A DNA stretch of 64,000 nucleotides from Lactifluus volemus (lineage: Eukaryota > Basidiomycota > Agaricomycetes > Russulales > Russulaceae). The first letter of the stretch is position 1. Every line of letters begins with the position of its first letter. Location of the stretch: positions 1 to 64,000 of the forward strand of contig WTXI01000026.1 in NCBI GenBank assembly GCA_022376515.1, read 5' to 3'. The position numbers and the translations under genes are program-made. The notes under the pieces were generated by a model. That model was not told the DNA's origin and did no database searches. It worked only from the letters and a program-made list of their open reading frames with translations. Below are positions 37,922 through 50,944 of the stretch, piece by piece.

Positions 37922-39109
37922 AGTCACATGTATATATGCAAACTCTGATTAGTGTATCCTTCGAATTCAGTTAGCGCCAGCGACTCGGAGTCTGTCTGAG
38001 GTATGGCCAGTCGAGTCATCTTCTCGATGTCTAGCACTTGGGTCATGGCATCAAAACCCACGGCATTCTTTAGACTTGTTTTCAGGTTACTGGTTTTCCA
38101 CGGAGAACTTACCATTCCGCAAAGTTGAACTGTTCCTCGGTAAGCCTGGTTTTGGTCTCTTGCTCAGGTTCCCTCTTTCTCGCTGAAGTCGCTGAGGGCA
38201 TCGAGTATTTTGTCTCAGGCTTAGACATCGTTTTCTGGCTTGCAGAAGATACTGCAGCTGTCCAAAAACATCTAGAGATGCGGTGGCATGTGTACCCAAG
38301 ATTAATATGCTTACAGTAACCGAACTTTCGCTACACTGACCAATAACACGTATCTGACCACTCCCAACTTGAAGGCTTGGATCTGGTCTGGACTCTGGAA
38401 GCCCTGCATGGAGAAAATGGCGAGCAAGGTTCAATGCCTTAGCTGTCTTGTATATTGAGGGGCAAATTGCACTGTGACAGAGACAGGTCTTGCCGGTGCC
38501 ACGCTGTTCCGTGGCCACCCTAGTGATCTGCCTGCGGCTGCACCTTCAACGGGTGCTCTTGAGGCTGGTGATAGTATCAGTACGTTGAGGGACGCCAAGT
38601 GTTATCGTCATGAGTACAAATTATGAGCGGTCCAGATATCAAGTTAGGGCAACAGAGAGCGTGTATCGTGTAGGGGTCAGTACGACAACTGCAAGTTTTA
38701 TTTGGACAACACGAAGATGACATCAGGAATTAACAAATGAGTGGCGAGAGAAACGGGGACCGCAGAAGAAGTGAGAGTGCCAATGGTGGTGGCATCACGC
38801 ACCAACCAGTAGCGCTCCTCTCCCTCCTACAGCCAATCCTTACTCTTCTAAAGACTTATCGTACGCGCCAAGATGCTCCCAGGTGTCTGTTAACACGGAT
38901 TCAGTGAGGTGCCAGTAAACGAATGTCAGCTCTGAGTACAAAAAGTCAAATTTACTGCCCACTGGTAGTTAGGCCCGCACGTCAAAAATGAGAGGGGTCT
39001 CATATAGCAACCAGACTATTAGAAGCCAACCATGCGGACGAAATTGCCGTAAGAAATGCATGCGGATGGTTCAAGGGACATATCAACCTTCAAAGCTTCA
39101 ACCTTCAAC
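37922..39109. repeat. Spacer module p, copy 3, downstream of NLR C
   Basis: This is homologous to 1376-2580 and 11173-12250 and ends where the Tnp2-type pair is inserted. The minus-strand frame 38518-38087 overlaps the remnant of the small unknown gene seen in copies A and B, but reads partly through what may be introns. A small run of CCTTCAA repeats (about 39085-39116) lies at the insertion point. Confidence 0.6.
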
Positions 39110-39600
39110 CTTCAATCCCAGCGAGAAATGACTTACAGTAATTTGAAGTAAATTTAACTAGTTGAATTGATTCAATTTTTATTAACGGATGAGTCTTTTT
39201 GCGATTTAATTGAATGGACAAATCGAAAACATTTTCAGTTTTCCAAATTTAATTGAATATTAGATCGGATCGGATTCGAATTCGTTTGATTGCGCGATTG
39301 AATCAGATTGAATCAAGTTGAATACAATCGTTACGCGAATTTGAATCGGATCGAATTATATTGATTAACTGTTCGAATCAGATTGAATTGAATTGTTCCT
39401 GATTTAATTTCTTTGTACAGTGCAATCGTATCAAGAATTATCTATAGCTATCGATTTTATTCAGCCCGTGGTTGAATCCGATCGAATCTAATCACAGTCA
39501 TCACGCCCGGCCTTTCCGTCGACATCTAAAGTCGAGAAACACGAGTGTAATTAGTCTCATGCGATAGAGGGAGATCGTAATGGACAGACCTGTATTGAAT

Positions 39601-42073
39601 TTAATTCGATTTGTTCTTCTTCATCTTCTTAGCCTCTTGTTCCTTCTCTTTATAGCACTGTCGTATATCTGATTAGATATTGCGAGCGCGATAAAGAAAA
39701 CAGTACTCGCCGTAAGAACATCTGCTTCCAGATTGTCCCATACGTTGGCAAACTCCTCTCGCGTGATATTCGGATGCTGCTTGATGTAATCGATAGCGAA
39801 TAAATTCCTGTGCGCGTGATCATATAAACGCTGATTGAGCCTGGCGGATGAACTCACCGCGCTGATAAGGAATTATTTGCGCGCATCGGGATCGCCTTCT
39901 TTGCCCATTGATGTTGTTTCTCGGGCACGGAGGATTGGTTAGTGGTGCCGATAACGCCGTTGTCGGGCTGTGGCGCTGTCATTGGCCCAGATCCATTTGG
40001 CGCATCCAATCTTGTCGCTGATCTAGTCCCGTGAATACTATCGGAAGCGTTGGAAGTGGCTATCGTTGGTGCGTACAATTTTGTGAGTGCTAGTATCGCG
40101 AGATAGCTTATAAGAATGTACCTTCTGTCCCTGTGCAAGTTATTGAAGCCGCCGCAGCGTCGTTTTGACTGTCTTGTGTGGATGATATAGTTCGAGGCAC
40201 TACGAGAGGCCTGCTTGTAGCACTCCGAGTGATGGAGGAGCTGGTCGGTCGTGTACGTGAGACGATCTATAAAGCGATAGGAAACTTACAGTGGTCGGCG
40301 GATGACGAATCGCTTCCGGGATATCAATGATAACATGTTAGTATACAAGCGCAGATAGGGAGCAAAAACACACCAGAGGCCGTTGGCTTTGTGCGTTTTC
40401 ACAGCTGCTTGTCCGTGCTGTGTCGCTGTTTTCCAACTCAGGAGCTGTGGGGGGTTGGGGGGACTCGGAGTGCACACTCCGAGGAGCATTTATGTGTGCC
40501 GCGTCGCTGATTTCCACCTCAGGGGCCGTGGGGGGTTGAGGGGACTCGAAGCGCATACTCTGAGCATATTGTGTGCGTGCCGCGTCGCCGATTTCCACCT
40601 CAGGGGCCGTGGGGGGTTGGGGGGACTCGGAGCACACACTCTGAGCATATTGTGTGCGTGCCGCGTCGCTGATTTCCACCTCAATGGCCGTGGGGGGTTG
40701 GGGGGACTCGAAGCGCACACTCTGAGCATAATGTGTGCGTGCTGCGTCGCTGATTTCCACCTCAGGAGTATGTGTTGGAGATGGATGGGCTGAGAAGATG
40801 CAGCGAAGGTAACATCAGTGCAGGTTTTCAAATGAAAGCAGGAGGAGGGGCGCACTGCCAGTGTGTGGGCGAGGTTCAGGACCATCTGGCGCCCTTGTAG
40901 CTCCTGGAATGGTTCAGAATAAATATATGGTATGCTTCGATGACTTACTTCTCGCCCTCTTGTTTGAGTTCGCTCGAGGTGGTGCCTCAGATGACCGCTT
41001 TGCTGGACACACGGCTTGGCTATCGCTATCTGACAATGTAGCTTCTTCCGAGTTGCATTTGATAGAGATCTGTTTCTTCGAGTACGTGCTGTGCCACTGC
41101 GAATACCCATTGGTGCATATAGACCTGGCCTTCCAATGGCCTTCGCAGAATTTGAGGGGGTATTGCTCTTCGATCTCCTTGTAGAATCGTAACTGTGCTC
41201 TGGCGTCCACCTCTCGCCATGGGCATCCGAGATTACCGTCGTAGTCCTGGTAGAGGACGCGCCAGAAATGTCGGCTGGCCTCGCGAATGGCATCCACTTC
41301 TTTCCCCTCCAGGACCCGCCCTGTCTCATCCTGAAGGAACCTGAACATGACGTTCTCACCCTCAATATTGCGACCTCGGCCACCTTTGGGTTTTTCGTCT
41401 TTTAGAGCCTTGTACTGTTTGAGGTACCAGAAGTCGATCTTTGGGTAGTCCTTCCTTTGCATCGGTGGCTTGGTCGGTGGAGGCACAGGCGTTTGAGCGT
41501 CGACAGTCTGGTCGATGTGCACCATCTTCCCCTCTTGGCGCATAGCATCTAAAAGGTCCTTGAATAGTTTCCTGGAGTATATAACGTTGTAAAATGAGAA
41601 TATGAGCGTATAATTTGTATAACTTACTCAGAAGTGTCTGCGCGCGCCTTATGCTCTTGGCATTGGCTCCAAAGATATAGGTAGGCGGGATTTCTGACCG
41701 CCACGAGGTCCTTGTGTGTGGCATCCGCAAGTACATCCGAGTCCTTGTGTACCCTCGACTGGAATGGGCTCCCCTACATACGTGCACAGAATTTGTCAAT
41801 GAATATTAATGGAAACGTGCATATATCTACACTTACAAGCGTAAATGAGTCCTGATCCAACTCATGAGTGTACCCTCTACGTTGTGAATGCACCGAGTGA
41901 CCGCTATAGAGTGGGGGGGTGGGGGGTGTGTCCAGAGACTCTACAGATAGAGAGCGATTGTGTCCGAAGCCTCTGAAGACATTACCAGACGTGCGGCCTG
42001 GCATAGCAAGCTGGGAGAGACCTCGCAATGGGAAAGAGTCTAGATCGCACTGCGAGGATGCGTACAAATCCAT
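39601..42073 (-). CDS. Transposon 1 accessory protein, multi-exon, with 27-aa repeats
   Basis: Homology with element 2 fixes most exons: 42073-41837 (MDLYASSQ), 41773-41628 (ATHKDLVAVRNPAYLYLW, coil-like), 41571-40949 (central domain), then exons with 27-aa repeats (about 40770-40440), and last exons near 40090-39855, 39835-39725 and 39660-39601. The central domain has KDYPKIDFWYLKQY, GENVMFRFLQDE, FWRVLY, FYKEIEEQYPL, HWKA and GYSQWH. The late exons share IPMRANNSLSAR, NLFAIDYIKQHPNITREEF and a basic KKNKSN end with element 2. The function is unknown; the basic tail suggests nuclear action, perhaps DNA binding. Internal junctions between 40945 and 39860 are less certain. Confidence 0.65.
40440..40765. 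repeat. 81-bp tandem repeat inside the accessory gene of transposon 1
   Basis: About four units of 81 bp lie head to tail. On the minus strand each encodes 27 residues of the type EVEISDAARTQYAQS followed by ESPQPPTAP. The length keeps the frame, so unit number can vary without breaking the protein. Element 2 has no such array at the matching place. Confidence 0.85.
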
Positions 42074-42397
42074 TGGGGCTTGGCTAAAGTGGGGACGTGA
42101 AAGTGTAACGAAAAAAAGTGGGGATGCATTTATTTGCATTCTATAACCCGTAATTGGAAGACAGTGTTCTTGAAGCGCGTTCTGTAAGCACGACATATCT
42201 GTACGTTTGAGAACACATTCAATACGATTTGATTTGATTCTAAGTACTACTACACAATGATTTGAAACGGTGCATGTTTTATGCATTACGGAGAGACGAT
42301 TTATACTAAGGCATACGACTTAACGGCGAAGGAACGAGCTTGTACACTAAATTCATATCCCAATGTCTTCGTACAAATCATCTGAGGTCCGCGGAAG

Positions 42398-43276
42398 TCA
42401 GTAGGTGCATATAGTGTATGAATTAGCCATACCGATCTCAGAGTCAGAATATTGAAATATTTCATCCATCTTATTGGCGACGCGATCCATCGCCTCCCTC
42501 ACACTGTTTTCTTGCGCTTCTTGAATGATCTGTGCCAGGCTTCGGCCGTTGATAGTTATTTGCGACGGCTCTAGTGTGGCCGGCAGAGGGGTAGGGACAG
42601 AATGTGCACGGTGCACATTGTGTGAAGTGTGCGGCATGCACAATGTGCAAGGAATTGGATGCACTTGGCGCGGCGTGCACAATGTACATGGAATCGTATG
42701 CACTTGGTGCGATGCATGTATCGTGTATAATGTGCAGTGATTCGGATGCACAGTGTGTGAAGCGTGTACCGTATCTGCATGCGCCACGCAGCACATATTG
42801 GAATGAGAATGAAAGCCATGAGAGGCCTGGACTCTGCATGAGGTGCGGGAACGACGATGTGGGGCATGCAATCTACGCGAGATTCTGGGATCGGGAAAAT
42901 CTGTTTGTGTTTCTTGATCTCTACGTGATGGACTAGGCTGGGGGGACTTTGTGTGCGGCACTTGCACTGCCAACAGTGGGATGGGAAGTGGGAATGGCGT
43001 GGGCGATCTGCAAACTGAGGGTCGTGATGTACCAGATGCCTTAGAAGAATTCATTGTGTCGCACTGATTTTGTGCATTTGGGCACGGAATGGGACTATCT
43101 GGGGAGGGAGGGGAGCGTCGTTCCTGTTCCTGTGTTTCTAGAATCTCTATTATCTCTTGTTGCTTGTTTCCACCCACGAAGTTGGACGAGACGCTGCAAG
43201 GATCGACGACACTAGCACACACACTCTTTGCAATGTCAATCTGAGCCGGTTTGCGAGCCGATCTAATAGGCGGCAT
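42398..43276 (-). CDS. Transposon 1 Cys/His-repeat protein, unknown family
   Basis: The start is set at ATG 43276 (MPPIRSARK), matching the homologue in element 2. The protein of about 292 aa has an acidic-hydrophobic IIEILETQE motif that resembles a SUMO-interacting motif, then a Pro/Ser-rich stretch and an ETQTDFPDP motif. Next is a run of irregular Cys/His units (CTLCTPRQVHPIP type, about 42775-42590). The C-terminal helix reads ITINGRSLAQIIQEAQENS then EAMDRVANKMDEIF. The same order of parts occurs in the plus-strand gene at 51704-52519. The Cys/His units could bind zinc or simply be a repeat expansion. An intron near the 3' end (after SDSEIG) is possible. Confidence 0.65.
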   Translation of the reverse strand: MPPIRSARKPAQIDIAKSVCASVVDPCSVSSNFVGGNKQQEIIEILETQEQERRSPPSPDSPIPCPNAQNQCDTMNSSKASGTSRPSVCRSPTPFPLPIPLLAVQVPHTKSPQPSPSRRDQETQTDFPDPRISRRLHAPHRRSRTSCRVQASHGFHSHSNMCCVAHADTVHASHTVHPNHCTLYTIHASHQVHTIPCTLCTPRQVHPIPCTLCMPHTSHNVHRAHSVPTPLPATLEPSQITINGRSLAQIIQEAQENSVREAMDRVANKMDEIFQYSDSEIGMANSYTICTY

Positions 43277-43464
43277 AGTGGATAGGTGATTGTATGCGCG
43301 TAAGTCCTTCGGGAACACCCCCTTGCAATGTGAATATATGCGCATGAGAGTATTTTCTACGTAGAATTCTGCCCAAGTCTCACGTGCACATTGAATTTGG
43401 CCATTGGCATGCGGCTAAGTCGCGATGAGATATATCTCGCATTCTGTACACAGCACAGCTACAA

Positions 43465-46400
43465 TTATTCGATTAACTGATCACCTCCCTCTGCAATGAC
43501 CAGCGCGTCCAGACCAGGTTTCTCGACCACGAAATATTGTGTACTATTATCGCCCTCACTCGGCCTAATAGGTACCATGGCCACCACAGAAATGATCGCC
43601 CTAACATCGACAACGCGAAGGTCGGTTCTCCCTTGATATGTGCACACATACAATGCACCGTGAGATACGCTGAGAAGGTGCATATCTGGCTCAGACCAGA
43701 TAGATACTAGTGCATATGGACGCACGGTCCCCGAGTGTTTGCTCCGGAAATAAAACTGTACTTCTCCGAGGCGGTAAACTTCGCCAGATAAGATCTATAT
43801 GTATCTGCAATGAGATGTGCACTATATCGGATGAGGGGGATGTCACCTTCACGTTGCGTGAACATCGCACCGTTTCTGTTTCTAGTTCACCCTCCTTCCA
43901 CGAAGCACGAGCAATCTGTTTATTAGGTAGAAGGAGTCTAGCCCATCGTCTATACCTCGGCTCCCAGTGTCTAGCGAGTGAACCATTCTCCGAGATCATG
44001 AAATGCCTAAGTGCGTCGGCTTCTGCACCCGTGAATAAAATCGGATTCTTGTCTTTTGCCCCAAGAAGAACATATCCCTCTGATTTGAATGTGCCGTCAG
44101 GTAACTTCACAGAAGACTTGTCGAACGCCGGATTCATTGCCTTGAGTGCATTGACCTGGCTGCTCCTAAGTCCACGATTCGCAATGTTCGCGAAGGGAGT
44201 TGAGTGCTGCTTGACCTCCCCACCGAGGCTACCAATCGTTCGCTCAAGGGTCCATTGTTGGACGTAGACTCCAGGTCCAATGCGCGTCGTCTCTTGTGCG
44301 AGATGAACCATGGCATGAACGCTCTGGCGCACAAAGTGCAGTCTGCTTGGGAGCCGAGAGTAATAAAGTAACTCGAATTCCTCGACAAACTCGAGAAGGA
44401 GCCTATGAGCGACAATAAGCTGAGCTACCTTGATCCGCCGCTGATGGAGGATTCGCACACCCTGCACAAGTTTGCAGAAGTGTTCCCAATATACATGAGG
44501 CAAGACGTCCAAGAGGAGCCCAGGTCCTAGCCCAAACAAGTACATTAAGAATTCCCAAGCCTTATAACCACTCGATATTTTCTCGGCCGGGTTTCGAGGA
44601 GGTCGATCAAACGAACCGGGGAGATATTGTCTGCACAAGGCGACTTCATGACCATGTTTCCGCCATACATCACCAGTCAGACACATCCATGGCCAATGTA
44701 GCTTAGAGTCGTCCTTATCGCAATCGATAGTCCCGCGCCATAGTCCCAGAAAGAGATTGGGTAGATTAAGCGAGATAAGATGCATGATGTCGATCGCGAA
44801 GCACCTCGGAGGTGCCAGTGATCGGTGAGGATTTAGCCCACTAAAGAGACTTGGTTTACAGATTCCAGTCTCTCTGCGCTCGTTTTTGTAGTGCGTGTCG
44901 TTGCGGCTCTGCAGCAATCTAGACAAACCTGCCTGGTACAGATCAGGCGATGGTTCCGTGAGCTTATATATATCGACGTCATTGTGATCGCAGCCAGAGA
45001 CAGCGTAGTCCAGTGGCTTTAGCATCACTGGGTAGTAGTGCGGTCCATTTTCCTTATGCCTGCCTTTAAGCCCGCAGTAGAGACGACAGCCAAAAGCACC
45101 GTGATGACCGACTTGACCGTTAAGCTGAGAAAGTCCGGGGCCATCAGCCATGCCGAGATAAAAGTACGGGAAAGAGGTGAAGACACGATCCAAATTTGCA
45201 TCCCATATTCTGAGGCCATCGCGCTGAAGAGCGGCCAGATGGTGCAGCCCAGGAAATAGGAAAGAGTCGAGGTTTTTGGGCTTGTTTGGGCCCGGGATGA
45301 AGCCCCCAGGAAGCACATATCTCTTCTTGTATCGCAGCTCCGGAGGGAGATCCAGCAAGACCCAGATATAGATCCAACAATCAGATTGTTTATTCTGGTA
45401 CAATTGTGCACCATCGACGGACAACATCAAGACTGTGTCGTCTGGCTTAATATCTCCATCCCGGACAGCTTCAAGGAACGCGCGGCCACAATAAATGTCA
45501 TTGTATTCGTCGACAGATAACTCTGACGAGACTAAGAGGCCATCCATGAGATCTTCCATTGTACGCCGCCGATAGCCCATGTTTTGAGCGCCATCATCGC
45601 TACGCCATTGCGCCTGGATCTGTGGGCCAATTGGGATCGTGAGCGACTGCTTCCGAGGGCGTAATTTCTGACTGTTTCCCCCTCCGGCCAGTTCATAGCG
45701 TGCCTCTCCACACATGGGACAGGTCGTCATGTCACGGAAGGGACCAGTGAAGGCGACACACGATTGCATACACATGTCTGTCATAATGGGGAATATCCCT
45801 GTGAGATCTTGAATGCGTTGCTTGATCTGCGCATGTGATAATAGTTTTATCTCAGGGGAATGGAGCCCGATCCCATCCATTATCATCGTGTAAATGGCCT
45901 CGGAACCATTTGTCGATGCCAAGAACATATCGATACACAACCGCAAGTCTTTGTCCGATAGATCTACCAAGAAGGTCGCTGGGGAACGAAGACGTTCACG
46001 AACATCATCTGGCAATGGATCTCGATCCAACGTCGCTGCACGTAGCTCGGCGATAAATGACATTGCTGTCTTGAGCGCAACGACGGTGGGAACAATTGAA
46101 TCTGGATCGCGATCGTTGAATTGCCCAGGTACATCGTCCGGGATAGCATCCGGCGGGTCAATAGGAGAGGGAGCACTCCTGTGGCAATCGTCTGTTGTAA
46201 CAGTACATTCATTTGTTTCATTCGTTGGTTGCACATCCCCCGATGGGATAGTGGGAGAAGGAGGTGTATCGTCGTCTGACCAGAGATGCTGCTGATCGAC
46301 ACAATCAATTTCGGCTTCAGAGTGATCAGCACGCCCTTGTGATGTGCTCCCTAGGTCGTTCAAGTGTTCACTAGATTGGACCCGCCTTGGTTTATTTTGC

Positions 46401-46664
46401 ATCCGATGTTCTTTCTATATATTTAATGACAGTCTTCGCAATGAAGACGACAGAGTACACACGTCGCTCTGGAAGTTCTCCTGACGCCAGTTGAATTGGC
46501 TGTCCATTGAATATCAACCCTCGTTTGTTGTACACTCCAAGATAGTCAGCCGCCCGGTATTGTTTATGACGGCTGTAGGTGGCTCGAGATACGCGCGTTT
46601 TCTCCTTACAATATCGCGAGCAAGAACAATAAAATGTGCAATTGGGTTTATTAGGGGTAGACAT
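43465..46664 (-). CDS. Tnp2-type transposase of transposon 1, intact, 1033 aa
   Basis: Three phase-0 exons fit: 46664-46461, 46414-43847 and 43794-43465. Exon 1 holds a finger-like FYCSCSRYCKEK...SRATYSRHK motif. Exon 2 has FTGPFRDMTTCPMCGEARYE, then the Tnp2-type core: LSVDGAQLYQNKQSDCWIY, LPGGFIPGPNKPKNLDSFL, ADGPGLSQLNGQVGHHG, GCRLYCGLKGRHK, a cryptic DIMHLISLNLPNLFLGLW and a GPGVYVQQWTLERTIG block. Exon 3 gives VQFYF, ALVSIWSEPD, VVDVRAIISVVAMVP and FFVVEKPGLD-like ends. The acidic residues in SVDGAQ, ADGPG and ERTIG are candidates for the catalytic triad; this is inference. It is about 75% identical in its core to the element 2 enzyme by eye. Confidence 0.88.
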
Positions 46665-47559
46665 GAAATCAAGACGTTCGATGGACAGCACGTTTAGAAG
46701 GGGGAAACACACGCATTCATTTATTTGATTCGGTTCACTTGTATAAAGTACATGGGCATGTGATTATATGCACTGGCCATGTGACCAGATAGCGACTGGG
46801 TCGACAAGGCGTTCTATATTTGGGACAAAGTTTTCGCGCGTTCAAAAGACTCAGTACACAGATTTGATTTGATTCTAATAGGTGCTTTAGATCGAAGAAT
46901 ATATCTCGTAAGCGAGATCAATTTAATTCAATATAATTCGGCTTGTGATCGAACGATATTCAAATTCGTTTAGCCGATATCAATCTACTTGAATCAACGT
47001 AATTCATATCAACTGGCACAAATATACTTAAATCAATATTTAATTTCTATTAATTGCGATTAGTTTACTGTAAGTCATTTCTCGTAGGGCTTCAATGTTG
47101 AGGCCCAGTGAAAAGTCGATTTAAGTAAATTTAATTCGATTGATAAAAATTAATTACGATTTAAGTAAATTTAACTCGATTGATAAAAATTGATTACGAT
47201 TTAAGTAAATTGAAACCGAATGATACCGATTAAATTAATTCGATTCAATCGATTTCGGCTAAACTAAATTGAATGTCATCCGAACACAATTGAAGCGGAT
47301 CGAATCATATCAACCAGCTTACGCGAGATTAAATTTCGATCTAAAGCACTTGATTAGAATCGAATTGATATATCCCAGTCAGTGCACTGAGATTATTGAA
47401 TACGCAGATACTCTGGAAACACAGTACTACTGTCCAGTCACATGGTCGGCGCATATAATCACATGGCCAGTTGCGCGTGCATCGCAATACTAGACCTACT
47501 GTTCTTCCGACTACTCCACACGCGTTGCATACTTAGATCGATAGGACTATATTGCCTCA

Positions 47560-50500
47560 ATGTCGATGCCAAATACACCAGAGGGCGAGGAATGGTACTG
47601 CTCGTGCTCACGACATTGTAAAGAGAAGAGATCCGTATCTAAAGCGACTTATTTCCGTCATCGGCCGTTCCGGGACGCGGATTATCGCGAAGAGCTTAGA
47701 ATACGGACGGGCGGAATATCCGATCAGCCTACGCGAGTCCCATCCGTGGGGAGCTATGGGAATGGTGTGCATTTTTTCGCTCTCGATGCGATGTTTCCTT
47801 AAGTGTATTGGAAAGTAAACCGATCCGGAACGCAAAAGATATCTATCCGCTCTGATTCTGACTCAAATCTGGGTATTCGGTCCCAAACCACCTCGGATAT
47901 ACATGATCCTCGTGCGAATGATGTAGCGCGTCCACCCACCCTTGCACATGAGACGGAGAATACCTCACAAGAAGATCAAATTCGCTCCGATGCTGGATTT
48001 GATCATGAACGGGACGACTCTTTCTTTCCTGATCATGGATCAGATGATCAGATCTATCAGAGCGATCAGAGATTGTCCGCTGCTATAGATCCACACCCAG
48101 TAGATTATTCTACCGCTACCCCCGCTGATGGCGCTGAGCTCTCCGACTCGGACGTCTATGTTGGTCGTGATGCGATCCCAGATGATTCACCTGGGTTCTT
48201 TGACGATCTCTGTCCTGATCCGGCTGGTCGCATTGTCCCCAATGTCGCTGCGCTTCAAACTGCATTATCCTTTATTGAAGAGCTGCGTGCGGCAACCTTA
48301 GATCGCGATCAATTGTCCGAAGATGCCCGCCAACGACTTCGCACACCAGTTACATCGCAAGTGGATCTATTGGACAAAGACATACGATTGTGTCTAGATC
48401 TATTCTTGGCAACGACAAGTGGCTCTGAGGAAACATACAAGAAGACATTGGCTGCGGTCAAGCGCCGCCTTCCGGACGCCGATCTACTCTCGCATGCGCG
48501 AATTAAACTATACATTCAGGAGCTTACAGCGATCGAGCCAGTTATGACAGATATGTGTGTGAACTCGTGCATTGGGTTCACAGGTCCATTCCGCGATAAA
48601 ACAATCTGTCCGGTGTGTCAGGAGGCACGTTATGAGAATGTCAGGCAGAAGAATAAGGTGTCAACACGGCCGCGAAAGCAATTTATAACGATCCCCATCG
48701 GCCCACAGATCCAGGCGCAGTGGCGCAGCGAGAAGGCTGCATACAACATGGGCCATCGTCGGCGTGCAATGGAATTGATTGTTGATAAGATCACACAAAG
48801 TCTGCCTATCGATGAATATAGCGATATATATTCTTCGGAAGAATTCACTCGGGCTGTCCTCGAGGGGGACATTAAGCCCGACGACACCGTTCTTATGTTA
48901 TCGATCGATGGTGCTCAGCTGTACCAGCACAAGCAATCGGACTGTTGGATTTACATCTGGGTCTTGCTCGATTTGCCACCGGATCTGCGATACAAGAAGA
49001 AGTACGTCCTTCCAGGTGGCTTTATACCGGGTCCTCATAAGCCCAAAAACTTGGACTCCTTCCTATTCCCGGGACTATACCATCTCGCCGCTCTCCAGCG
49101 GGATGGACTTCGGATCTGGGACGCTAGCCTCGATCGCGTGTTTACATCATTCCCATTCTTATATCTGGGCATGGCTGATGGCCCCGGACTGTCCCAGCTT
49201 CATGGACAAGTCGGACATCACGGAGCCTTTGGCTGTCGTCTCTATTGCGGTCTTAAAGGCAGGCACAAGGACAATGGACCGCATTACTACCCTGCAATGC
49301 TAAAGCCATTGGACTATGATGTCTCTGGTTGCGATCATGATGACATCGATATCTATAAGCTTGCAGGTCCCTCGCCCGATCTGTACCAGGACGGTTTGCG
49401 TAGATTGCTGCAGAGCCGCAATGACACACATTACAAACGAGTGCGCAGGGAGACTGGGATCTGTAAACCAAGTATCTTCAGCGGATTAAATCCTCGACGG
49501 TCCCTGGCACCTCCGAGGTGCTTCGCGATAGACATCATGCATCTTATCTCGCTTAATCTACCCGATCTCTTTCTGGGGCTATGGCGCGGGACTATCGATT
49601 GCGATAAGGATGACTCAAAATCGGACTGGCCGTGGCTCTGTCTCGTTGGCGATGTCTGGCGGATGCATGGCCACGAAGTTGCACTGTGCAAGCCATACTT
49701 GCCCGGGTCGTTTGATCGACCCCCTCGAAATCCAGCAGATAAGATTTCGAGCGGTTATAAGGCATGGGAATTTCTAATGTACATCTTTGGCCTGGGACCA
49801 GCTCTGTTTCTGGGCATACTACCTGATGCGTACTGGAAGCACTTCTGTAAGCTTGTGCAAGGCGTGCGGATCATCCACCAGCGGCGCATCGAGGTAGAGC
49901 AGTTGGTTGCTGCACACAGCCTCCTCCTCGAGTTTGTTGAAGAGTTCAAGAACCTCTATTACGCTCGACTCCCTGCAAGGCTACATTTTGTACGCCAGAG
50001 CATCCACGCCATGGCCCATCTCGCACGGGAGACTGTGCGCATTGGCCCGGGAGTGTATATTCAGCAATGGACGCTTGAACGTACTATCGGAAGTCTGGGA
50101 CAGGAGATGAAGCAACCTTCGAACCCCTTTTCAAATATTGCGAACCGTGGGCTTAGGCGCAGTCAAGTCAATGCTCTGAAGGCTATAATTCCCGATTTCG
50201 ATGACACTGATGTGCACGTTCCCGGCGGTGCAATCAAATCGCAAGATGACGATTACGTTCTTCTCGGTACAAAGGACACGAGCGCACGTCTACTCGATGG
50301 TGCATATGCCGATGCATTTCGCGAATTCATGCTCTCAGAGGTGGAGGCTCTCGCTGAAGACTGGACACCGAAGGTCATACGATGGGCAAGACTTCGCCTA
50401 CCAAATCAACAAATCTCTCGTGCGTGGTGGAGCCAGCTCTACCAAGAGGGCGGAGGGTCTCGAGAAGCACGGTGCTCTCACAATGTTAAGGTGACTTGCA

Positions 50501-50892
50501 TCTCATCCAAGATATGTACGCGATGAACCCCACTGAACAGATGCATCTAGATACTATTAGATCGGACTCCCCGTTTTGCGGTAGTCCAGTTCTACTTTCT
50601 CAGCAACCACTCCGGAACGGTGCGCAAGTATGCGCTTGTGTCAATGTGGTCTGAACCGGATGCGCGACTGCTTGGTCTGTCGCATGGTACATTGTATGTA
50701 TGCTCGCATATGGGCGCGAGTGATCTGCGTGTTATCGAGGTCAATTCTATCCTCTCTGTTGTGGCACTAATACCCATGAAACCGAGCGATGGAGCAGCAA
50801 GTGAACGATTTTTTGTAGTAGAGAAACCAGGTTTAGATGCATTCATTATTGGACAGGGCGATGATTATAATCCAGTAGATTATGAAGAGTAA
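47560..50892 (+). CDS. Tnp2-type transposase of transposon 2, intact, about 1073 aa
   Basis: The best exon model is 47560-47764, 47816-50490 and 50551-50892, all phases agreeing. The first acceptor could also be at 47803. Exon 1 carries WYCSCSRHCKEK...SKATYFRHR, the same finger-like unit as in transposon 1. Exon 2 has an acidic N-terminal part, FTGPFRDKTICPVCQEARYE and the core motifs LSIDGAQLYQHKQSDCWIY, LPGGFIPGPHKPKN, ADGPGLSQLHGQVGHHG and GPGVYIQQWTLERTIG. The second intron ends at CATCTAG, giving VQFYF in exon 3 at the same distance from the junction as in transposon 1. It ends ALVSMWSEPD, ILSVVALIP, RFFVVEKPGLDA. It should act on the element 2 ends. Confidence 0.87.
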
Positions 50893-50944
50893 TAGTAGCT
50901 ACAATGTACATTGAACGGACTATAAGCACTGCCAGAGTTAGTGT

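Larger units (their letters stand above)
39117..47089 (-). mobile_element. Tnp2-type DNA transposon 1 (8.0 kb), apparently intact
   Basis: The left end is CCCAGC and the inverted right end CCCTAC, both followed by GAGAAATGACTTACAGTAA, giving a TIR of 25 bp with two mismatches. CTTCAAT flanks both sides (39110-39116, 47090-47096), a 7-bp target duplication. Subterminal regions are AT-rich with many GATTGAATC-like repeats. It carries three genes, all on the minus strand and in the order transposase, Cys/His-repeat protein, accessory protein. The same order is found in element 2. Classical CACTA elements end in CACTA and make 2-3-bp duplications, so this is a distinct subgroup despite the Tnp2-like transposase. 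Confidence 0.88.

Noticed and set aside
40490..41383. 297-codon minus-strand frame in transposon 1
   Set aside because: It overlaps the conserved accessory gene in another frame and reads through its predicted introns; only the other frame is conserved in transposon 2.
43710..44267. Plus-strand 185-codon frame opposite the transposase of transposon 1
   Set aside because: It is antisense to conserved transposase codons, has no counterpart opposite the transposon 2 transposase and no known domain.
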